Shown in pieces: positions 61,122 through 64,000 of a stretch of DNA of 64,000 nucleotides. How positions within the stretch are numbered: the first letter of the stretch is position 1; every line of letters starts with the position of its first letter. Below the pieces are notes generated by a model. The model did not search any database, was not told where the DNA came from, and saw only the letters and a program-made list of their open reading frames with translations. The stretch comes from Stenotrophomonas sp. HITSZ_GD (GTDB lineage: Bacteria > Pseudomonadota > Gammaproteobacteria > Xanthomonadales > Xanthomonadaceae), in assembly GCF_029543105.1 (NCBI RefSeq), contig NZ_JARQXB010000006.1, positions 1 to 64,000 of the forward strand, written 5' to 3'. Made by a program: the position numbers and the translations under genes.

Positions 61122-61567
61122 GCTAGCCGTTTTATATGAGAACTCGTAGGGACAACTTTCTGGGCGCGTCCACTGCCCGCAGAAACGGTCGAAGATTCAC
61201 CTGCACCTGGAGCTCTTTGCGACGATGCGCCGCCTCTTGATCCCACGACCGCCCGCACCGCTACCGGAAGCGCCTGGAACAGTTAGCACCTCGCCGCGAA
61301 CTAGCCGCCCATTGCTATCGCGAGATCATGGATGCTTCTCGATGGCCGTTGATCTTGAGTAAGTGAACTTTTAATCAGGGCCTTCACCAGCTGTAGTGCT
61401 TTCCGCCTTTGCGGATCGGCCATGATCTCCACGTAACCGTATTCGAGGGCGCACTCTGCGAGACTCGAACAGTCAATAGTGCATGAAGAGATGTCACATG
61501 ATGCGACCCCTCCATCTGGATCCGGAAGGGCTTGGTCGAAAGTTTCAACGGGAAGTTGAGCGAGCTG
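61118..61567 (-). pseudogene. frameshifted remnant upstream of the immunity-like gene
   Basis: Three minus-strand frames follow one another when translated by hand. The first (61567-61301, 88 codons, begins AQLPVETFDQ-like after a TAG, no start) contains EYGYVEIMADPQRRKALQLV. The second (61325-61197) reads RDSNGRLVRGEVLTVPGASG. The third (about 61280-61118) reads SRGGASSQRAPGAGESS and ends in a TGA that overlaps the immunity-like ATG. They could be one gene broken by two frameshifts. Chance open frames are not excluded, since GC is moderate here. Confidence 0.35.
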
Positions 61568-61853
61568 CTAAATCGGGAATGGTTCCGCAGCCACGCCAGC
61601 GAAGGTGCTGATCGAACGCCGGCGGCAATTCTATGAGCAGGGCCCCACAGCGTCCAGGTTGCAAGCCCCCGGCCACCACTCGGAGGAACTGGTCGGAACC
61701 GACACCTTCACGACTAAGACCCACTGCCTGATTGGCGACAATTCTCACTGCACGCCGCGAATTGACTACGGAAAACCAAAGAACTCTAAATGCGTCGCGG
61801 ATAAGATGAAATGCCATTTAATGCGCAAACCCAATCAGAAGCTAACGGACACT
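61568..61853. other. unassigned accessory sequence
   Basis: Short overlapping open frames exist on both strands (a 90-codon minus frame from 61817 to 61545 and a 133-codon plus frame from 61605), but none has a ribosome site or family resemblance I can recognise. Base composition is clearly lower in GC than the core. No terminal repeats of an insertion sequence were seen. Confidence 0.4.
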
Positions 61854-62249
61854 CTATTCAAGCAAAGACATCGAAGACATGTCGATATAAACAGGCTCTT
61901 CTTTTGCCAACCCGTCCACCTTAACGCTGAATCGCACACTTTGTGGATAACAATTCGTGCATCGCTGCGCGCCCATGAAGTGAAGCCGGGCACCCTTAGG
62001 AAGTAGTGACCTAGAAAGAACTTCCGGCCCATCAAAACCTGGCAACTTGACCAGCACATAAGATTCAATTTTCTTACTTGATGGGTAGGAGTCGACGCCA
62101 AGAAGTAGCATGTCGACGGTTGTCATTCGACTACTTGAAACGATCTCCCGAATGCCCGCCTCTTTGCTGACGTCGACATACCTTGCTTCCATCAGACCAC
62201 ACCCGCCGAGGAACATTGCCATCGTTATGTATGCAATCGATGACTTCAC
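61854..62249 (-). CDS. orphan lipoprotein
   Basis: Predicted lipoprotein of 131 residues with lipobox FLGGC (Cys17) and a mature part of mixed strands and helices (VDVSKEAGIREIVSSSRMTT, PGFDGPEVLSRSLLPKGARL) containing a paired cysteine motif CTNC. The start is taken as GTG at 62247-62249 because GGAGG lies seven bases before it; a TTG three codons upstream is possible. It begins two bases after the stop of a truncated frame (62252-62419), so it was probably the second gene of an operon. Family unknown; an immunity lipoprotein for a periplasmic toxin is one possibility. Confidence 0.6.
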   Translation of the reverse strand: MKSSIAYITMAMFLGGCGLMEARYVDVSKEAGIREIVSSSRMTTVDMLLLGVDSYPSSKKIESYVLVKLPGFDGPEVLSRSLLPKGARLHFMGAQRCTNCYPQSVRFSVKVDGLAKEEPVYIDMSSMSLLE

Positions 62250-62251
62250 TT

Positions 62252-62419
62252 TCAATCCTCCATCCAAGCACTTGTCCCGTACCGGTCAACCGCCAGCGCC
62301 ATAAATTTTCTAGCGCTTATCCAGTCGTTTGGCGTCAAGTCTACCTTCCACTCGAAAGACACCTTGGAATCCGCTGCTCGCCGCAGATTCTCCAATTCTT
62401 CTCTGATGCGACATAGTGC
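62252..62419 (-). pseudogene. C-terminal gene fragment in a third frame
   Basis: By hand translation this frame reads ALCRIREELENLRRAADSKV and on to ...RYGTSAWMED before TGA at 62252. It has no start codon and upstream it runs into out-of-frame sequence of the neighbouring gene. It carries the ribosome site of the lipoprotein in its last codons. I take it as the 3' end of a gene whose 5' part was deleted. Not visible as a normal reading frame because it lacks a start. Confidence 0.4.
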
Positions 62420-62649
62420 TGGACCCTCAACGTCTGGCCGATCATCTCGGCGTTGATTGACCTGCCCTTTCCATTATCGATGGTGGTGGTGCCGGCTGAG
62501 ATGTGGTCGGGCGGACAGCAACGCTGGTACCCGGCCACGGGGAGGCTGAACAGCCACTCGGCGACATCGACCTTCTCGATCGGCACGTTGATGGTGTCGG
62601 TATAGGCGGAAGAAGAAAGCTGCTCGTCCGTGATGATGATGTCCGCCAT
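62341..62649 (-). CDS. truncated Xanthomonadaceae-type hypothetical protein
   Basis: A 102-codon frame from ATG 62649 (AGAGGA nine bases before) with MADIIITDEQ..., VPIEKVDVAEWLFSLP and YQRCCPPDHISAG. From memory, longer relatives in Stenotrophomonas/Xanthomonas continue past the QHYV segment with about 50 more structured residues; here the sequence after HYVA becomes unrelated (SEKNWRICGEQ...) and stops. It is therefore probably cut short by the junction near 62405-62420. Function unknown. Confidence 0.5.
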   Translation of the reverse strand: MADIIITDEQLSSSAYTDTINVPIEKVDVAEWLFSLPVAGYQRCCPPDHISAGTTTIDNGKGRSINAEMIGQTLRVQHYVASEKNWRICGEQRIPRCLSSGR

Positions 62650-63017
62650 GGCTGGATCCTCTGCGGAATGAATCGCCGCGAGCACGCGCGACGTTGAGGG
62701 TTCACTCCCGTGCCGAGCTTTCGTGGTCGGCCATGGCATGGGGTTCCAGTGTTGTCCCTGCGGATTCGTCCAACCAGTTATCTCTGCGACCAGTGGACTT
62801 GTACGAAGGTTCGGCGGTGCGGCGTAGCGTGAAGTCAGCGCAATCGCCTATCCATCCAGGCGTCGCCTTTACCTCAACGCTTCCAGATCAACTTCCTTTT
62901 CGCGCCGAAGGTCGCGCAATCAACGCTCGCGGGACCAGTCACTGTGTAAAGAAACTTCCTGACAACCCCTTCTTGCCCTGGGTCAAATGCGCCCTTGCCA
63001 CTGCAGGGGCCGACGGA
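62650..63017. other. intergenic accessory-boundary sequence
   Basis: A 368-base stretch with no supported gene. A minus-strand frame of about 47 codons (62874-63017) continues in the same frame directly after the MFS stop and lacks a start; plus-strand frames look equally open, so I do not call any of them. Composition changes here from the low-GC patch to the core-like MFS gene. Confidence 0.4.
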
Positions 63018-64000
63018 TCAGGAGCGGGCGATATCCGACACCGCCCGCCCTTCGCGCCGCTCCCACCACACCGCCACCGCCCAGAGCAGCAGGCCGATCA
63101 CCGCCGTGGCCGCCCCCACATACCCCGTGGACGACGGGCTGTATCCCGCATCGATCGCCATCCCACCCAGCCATGGACCAAGCGCATTGGCGGTGTTGAA
63201 CGCCGCATGGTTCGACGCGGCCGCCAGCGTCTGCGCCTCGCCCGCCGCATCCATCAGCCGCGTCTGCAGGATCACCGCCAGCGCGCCCATCGTGCCCACG
63301 GCCACTACCGCGATCAGCACGCTCCACAAACTGTGCGCGGCCAACGGGTAGATGAGCAGCACCGCGATCGACCACACCAGCACCAGCCCCGCCGCGCGGA
63401 ACTGGAAGCGGTCCACCAGCCAGCCGCCGGCGAAATTGCTGATCAGCGCGCCGATGCCGAACGCGCCCACGGCCAGCGGCATCCAGCGCTCCGACACGCC
63501 GGTCACGCGCACCAGCGTCGGCGAGAGATAGGTGAACACACAGAACATGCCGGCAAAGCCAATCGCGCCGATCGCCAACGCCAGCCACACCTGCGGGCGG
63601 TTGAACGCCTTCAGCTCGCGCATCGGGGTAGTGCGCGGCTCGTTTGGGTCTGGGGCGAGGAAGCGCGCAATCAGTGCCACCGTGATCACCGCCAGCACGC
63701 TCACCAGCCCGAAGGCGATGCGCCAGCTCGCGTGCTGGCCCAGCCAGGTCGTCAGCGGGTTGCCCACCAGGATGGCGACCGACAAACCCAGCAGTACCTT
63801 GGAGACCGCCGCGCCGCGCTGTTCGGGCGGGCTGATCGCGGCGGCCACCAGCATCGCCACGCCAAAATACGCGCCATGCGGCAGGCCGGCGATGAAGCGC
63901 GCCAGCAGCGCGATCTCGTAGTTCGGCGCCAGTGCACTGCCGAGGTTGCCCACCGCATAGAAGCCCATCAGCAAGAGCAGCAGGGTGCGACGCGGCAGGC
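63018..64000 (-). CDS. MFS transporter, AraJ/YdhP-like, 5' end outside the window
   Basis: Partial major facilitator of the DHA1 group; at least 326 codons are inside the window and the frame stays open to the edge (LPRRTLLLLLMGFYAVGNLG before the apparent ATG), so the true start lies beyond 64000. Nine or more hydrophobic segments remain, with ARFIAGLPHGAYFGVAMLVAA and GLSVAILVGNPLTTWLGQ, stretches typical of AraJ-type sugar or drug exporters. Substrate unknown. Confidence 0.85.
   Translation of the reverse strand, partial: LPRRTLLLLLMGFYAVGNLGSALAPNYEIALLARFIAGLPHGAYFGVAMLVAAAISPPEQRGAAVSKVLLGLSVAILVGNPLTTWLGQHASWRIAFGLVSVLAVITVALIARFLAPDPNEPRTTPMRELKAFNRPQVWLALAIGAIGFAGMFCVFTYLSPTLVRVTGVSERWMPLAVGAFGIGALISNFAGGWLVDRFQFRAAGLVLVWSIAVLLIYPLAAHSLWSVLIAVVAVGTMGALAVILQTRLMDAAGEAQTLAAASNHAAFNTANALGPWLGGMAIDAGYSPSSTGYVGAATAVIGLLLWAVAVWWERREGRAVSDIARS

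Noticed and set aside
61440-61500. Possible tRNA T-arm (cgagactcgaacag) as island attachment site
   Set aside because: No matching acceptor or anticodon arms could be built around it and no direct repeat was found at the other edge.
61605-62006. 133-codon plus-strand frame in the accessory patch
   Set aside because: It runs through the intact lipoprotein gene on the other strand, has no ribosome site and no recognisable family.
62874-63017. Gene fragment continuing in frame after the MFS stop, or stop-codon read-through of the transporter
   Set aside because: The transporter ends normally, and plus-strand translations of the same bases look equally protein-like, so open frame alone is not evidence.

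Overview
The window is a high-GC chromosomal segment with almost no spare DNA. It reads as a gammaproteobacterium of the Xanthomonadaceae type (Lysobacter/Luteimonas/Xanthomonas relatives). The grounds are the radC | coaBC-dut-algC order shared with Pseudomonas, the ubiK-comM-P-II neighbourhood, many DUF4124, DUF4136, DUF885 and EF-hand envelope proteins, and the absence of phage or IS genes over most of its length. Genus assignment is inference. All coordinates and translations were checked by eye only.

Layout. 0-4.5 kb: a strong promoter fires leftward off the edge (probably an rRNA operon), then tyrS, a membrane-anchored M23 murein endopeptidase and anmK. 4.5-15.8 kb: ampG and xth, pyrE, a DUF4124 protein, a membrane-tethered phosphomannomutase with dut and coaBC, radC, argS and a SPOR protein. 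15.9-26 kb: ydfG, an acyltransferase, marC, a tautomerase, a LysR regulator, and the polyamine genes speA and speE around an M48 protease and a transporter. 26-29 kb: a small kinase, a P-II protein, ubiK and comM. 29-35 kb: a response regulator/sensor kinase/hydrolase operon and several small envelope proteins. 35-42 kb: a fatty-acid cluster with an acyl desaturase, its ferredoxin reductase, a FabR/DesT-type repressor with a palindromic operator, an oleate-hydratase relative and a lipase-like protein. 42-60 kb: hemB, bestrophin, peptidases, an oxygenase, GST YfcG, YqhA, a TonB-domain lipoprotein, and a possible five-gene operon of membrane protein, XRE regulator, hydrolase and NatAB. 60.3-63.0 kb: a lower-GC patch of short, broken or orphan genes. 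From 63.0 kb: an MFS transporter cut by the right edge.

The genes that most clearly work together are the peptidoglycan set (M23, AnmK, AmpG), CoA/nucleotide/sugar-nucleotide supply (CoaBC, Dut, AlgC, PyrE), polyamine synthesis (SpeA, SpeE), and unsaturated-fatty-acid handling (desaturase, reductase, repressor, possibly the hydratase). The 60.3-63.0 kb patch is the only part that looks horizontally acquired. It contains an immunity-protein-like gene overlapped by a frameshifted upstream reading frame, an orphan lipoprotein and an out-of-frame junction between two gene fragments, so it is probably a decayed effector/immunity island. I saw no tRNA, CRISPR array, complete insertion sequence or replication origin.
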